Assembly (NCBI RefSeq): GCF_030816915.1
Contig: NZ_JAUSYN010000002.1
Coordinates: 6,151,501 to 6,215,500 of the forward strand
Direction of reading: 5' to 3'
DNA from: Streptomyces sp. B3I8
GTDB lineage: Bacteria > Actinomycetota > Actinomycetes > Streptomycetales > Streptomycetaceae
DNA: 64,000 nucleotides
Shown: positions 61,975 to 64,000 of the stretch, one piece after another
Numbering within the stretch: the stretch's first letter is position 1
How the letters are laid out: every line of letters begins with the position of its first letter
Made by a program: the position numbers and the translations under genes
The notes under the pieces: model-generated
Database searches by the model: none
What the model was told of the DNA's origin: nothing
Seen by the model: only the letters and a program-made list of their open reading frames with translations

Positions 61975-64000
61975 TCACCGCACTTGCCGCGACGCATTCG
62001 CGCCTGCCGACGGCAGCAGTTGCCCGCCCGTCAGCCCGCCCGCGAGGAGCCTCGCCGTCTCCTCGGCGAGCCGTGTCGCCCGTTGCGCCTCCGCCCGCAG
62101 TTCGTGCACGCGGCGGAACGCCTCCCCGTAACGACGCTGTTCCTCCAGTGCCAGGAGGGGGACGCGCAGTCGGCCGGGGTTGACGGTCACGACCGTACTG
62201 CCGGTCGACGCGCCCGCGATGTTGTCCTCCGAGCCGAGGAACCCGGCGAGGAACCACCCGTCGAGGCGGGCTGGGTCCGGGCGGAAGAGGTGGACCTGAG
62301 GGCCGAGGAGCGCCCCGGCCTCCGCCTCGCCCGCCACCCGGGCCATCGTTCCGCCGCCGTTGGCCACCGCCCGTACGAGGACGTCACCGGTGGCGATCAA
62401 CGGTGCCGTCGCGCTGCGGAGTTGTGCGGGGTCTCCGGTCGGTCCTGAGCCGTGCGCGAGGTCCGTGCCGGTCAGCACGGGCCGGGTTCCGTCACCGGCC
62501 ACGGTTCCGGATTCGCTGCCGTCACCGGTCGCGGCCCCGGACCCGACTTCGGTCCCGCCTCCGCCGCCGTCCCCGTCGCGCCCCCGCGCCCCCTCCGGCA
62601 CCGTACGCAGCAGCGTCAGCGCGCCGCCCCGGGCGAGGTCCGAGACGGTCGCCGTGCGCCAGTCGCGGGCCGGGCCGTCGGCGGGGTGCCAGTCGTCGTA
62701 GCCGGCCGCGCGCCCCAGCGACCTGGCCGTCTTCACCAGGTCCAGGCGGGCCGCGTCGATCTCGGCGGACAGTTCGGCGGGGTCGGCCCCGGCGCGTGAG
62801 GCCCGTACGAGACGGGCGGGGGTCAGGTCGACCACGTCGTCCAGCAGGTCGACGACGCCGACCGCGCGGGCGACGCCGGGCTCGCCGTCGAAGGTGTCCG
62901 GGTCCGGGTTCTCCAGGAACGCCTGCCACGCGCGCAGCGCACGGTCGGCGATCCGGGTCCAGTCGAGGAGGGCCGTGCGGCCGCCGCCGCTGCTCCGGGT
63001 GCGGGATGTCGTACCGGCCGTCGGGTCCGTGGGGGACGCGGTCTCGGCCGTGTCGACGAAGAGGACGGAGGTGCGGTCGGCGCCGCCCGGTTCGGGGCGT
63101 TGCAGGAGCCAGATCTGCAGCGGCACGTGCAGCGGCACGGCCGCGCCCACCGGCAGGGAGACGACCGCGCGCAGGGCGCCGGCGCGTACGAGTTCGGCCC
63201 GCACCCGGCGCCCCGAGGCGCGGCCGGCCGTCGCCGGGGGCAGGAGCAGGGCCGCGTATCCGCCGGGGGTGAGGTGGGCCAACGCGTGCTGGACCCAGGC
63301 GAGTTCGGACTCGGCGCGGGCGGGGACGCCGTACGCCCAGCGGGGGTCGTAGGCGAGGTCGTCGTGGCCCCAGTCGCGGATGCCGTAGGGCGGATTGCAC
63401 AGGACGGCGTCGGCGAGAAGATCCGGGAAGGCGTCCGCGCGGAGGCTGTCGGCGGCACGGACGGTGATGGTGGCGCCGTCGGCGGTGGTGCCGTCGGCTG
63501 CGGGGGCGTGGGCGGTGGTGCCTTCGGCCGGGGTGGTGCGGGGGGTGGGGGTGTCGGCCGTGGTGGCGCGGGCCGGGGTGACGGTGGTCGCGTCGGCGTC
63601 GTCGGGCACGGTCAGGGCCAGGCTCACCGCGCTGCGGCGGGCCTGGACGGGGAGCAGGTCCTGGCCGTAGAGCGCGCGGGCGCCGCGCCGGGCGGCCGCC
63701 GCGAGCAGGGTGCCGCTGCCGCACGCGGGGTCGAGGACGCGGGCCGGGGTGCCGGGGAGCAGGCGGGCGAGGAGGTCGGCGAGCGGGGCGGGCGTGCGGT
63801 AGGCGCCGCTGGCCGCGCTGTCCTCCAACTGCCGTTCCGCGAGGACGCCGAGCGCGGCCTGGCCGCCCTCGTCGCGTACACACGCGTACAGGGCGCGGAG
63901 AACGGGGGCGTCGGCGGCCGTGAACGGGGCCCGGCCGGTGTCGTCCCCCGGGACCGCGTCGGCGACGGACCTCGCGTCGCGCTCCGCGCGGGCCGCGAGG
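61975..64000 (-). CDS. N6-adenine DNA methylase with HsdS-like tail, 5' end outside
   Basis: The frame is open to base 64000, so the N-terminus is missing and at least 674 residues are present. The methylase core shows SGAYRTPAPLADLLARLLPG, the SAM motif ARVLDPACGSGTLLAAAARR and catalytic DAVLCNPPYGIRDWG. Between these is a Thr/Ala/Pro-rich insert of about 45 residues, and a second Gly-rich insert splits the C-terminal part. That part looks like one HsdS half: DNIAGASTGSTVVTVNPGRL with VPLLALEEQRRYGEAFRRVH. It is therefore probably an M-S fusion methylase, with no nuclease seen. It is separate in sequence from the adjacent hsdM and may be an independent system or modulator. Confidence 0.8.
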   Translation of the reverse strand, partial: LAARAERDARSVADAVPGDDTGRAPFTAADAPVLRALYACVRDEGGQAALGVLAERQLEDSAASGAYRTPAPLADLLARLLPGTPARVLDPACGSGTLLAAAARRGARALYGQDLLPVQARRSAVSLALTVPDDADATTVTPARATTADTPTPRTTPAEGTTAHAPAADGTTADGATITVRAADSLRADAFPDLLADAVLCNPPYGIRDWGHDDLAYDPRWAYGVPARAESELAWVQHALAHLTPGGYAALLLPPATAGRASGRRVRAELVRAGALRAVVSLPVGAAVPLHVPLQIWLLQRPEPGGADRTSVLFVDTAETASPTDPTAGTTSRTRSSGGGRTALLDWTRIADRALRAWQAFLENPDPDTFDGEPGVARAVGVVDLLDDVVDLTPARLVRASRAGADPAELSAEIDAARLDLVKTARSLGRAAGYDDWHPADGPARDWRTATVSDLARGGALTLLRTVPEGARGRDGDGGGGGTEVGSGAATGDGSESGTVAGDGTRPVLTGTDLAHGSGPTGDPAQLRSATAPLIATGDVLVRAVANGGGTMARVAGEAEAGALLGPQVHLFRPDPARLDGWFLAGFLGSEDNIAGASTGSTVVTVNPGRLRVPLLALEEQRRYGEAFRRVHELRAEAQRATRLAEETARLLAGGLTGGQLLPSAGANASRQVR

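Noticed and set aside
1..64000. tRNA or rRNA genes and phage attachment sites
   Set aside because: No cloverleaf-like sequence, rRNA segment, integrase or tRNA-end duplication was noticed in any intergenic region; a covariance-model scan would be needed to exclude tRNAs fully.

Overview
The window is chromosomal DNA of a Streptomyces or close relative. GC and third-position GC are very high, and the families are typical of the genus: a cvnABCD conservon, a DUF397 protein behind an XRE/DUF5753 regulator, DUF574 methyltransferase, DUF6177, DUF6507, DUF6221, a streptogrisin-type protease, and ISAzo13 and IS5-group transposases. No rRNA, tRNA, integrase or CRISPR array was seen.

1-8.5 kb is a type VII secretion-associated polymorphic toxin locus. 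A DUF6177 gene (cut by the window edge) is followed by a DUF6507 protein, a 904-aa toxin with a restriction-endonuclease-like tip, and its Imm49 immunity gene. A collapsed pseudogene then fuses parts of two genes whose intact relatives lie at 53.5-55.4 kb. A VanZ-family gene follows, cut off by an insertion. 8.47-13.42 kb is a nest of mobile elements: an IS5-superfamily element carrying a DUF6221 gene, interrupted by a second IS5-type element that carries its own passenger gene and a MITE, with an ISAzo13 element inserted at the inner junction.

13.4-25.2 kb is ordinary accessory chromosome: a secreted serine protease under a perfect 30-bp palindrome, N-formylglutamate amidohydrolase, a DMT transporter, a DUF574 methyltransferase with a TetR regulator, an SRPBCC protein, a quinone-oxidoreductase-like enzyme and a zinc-ribbon protein. 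25.4-42 kb is bracketed by two directly repeated copies of a cassette (metallo-beta-lactamase-fold hydrolase, AraC-type regulator, small hypothetical protein, YdeI remnant). Between the copies lie an ankyrin protein, DinB, the conservon, a CASTOR/POLLUX-like channel and a Tat-exported L-glutamate-oxidase-like enzyme.

42-64 kb looks like a defence and signalling island: a membrane-anchored nSTAND1 NTPase with 14 WD40 repeats, an EcsC protein, a frameshifted RelE-like/UvrD helicase, a Ser/Thr kinase, and an XRE/DUF397 pair with an ATP-binding partner. Next comes a tightly packed five-gene run hsdM-hsdS-hsdR-ATPase-TOPRIM-like, and then a second, separate N6-adenine methylase running off the right edge. 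The most notable signal is the ATPase/TOPRIM-like pair coupled to the type I restriction locus, together with a decayed fusion of the same pair 48 kb away.
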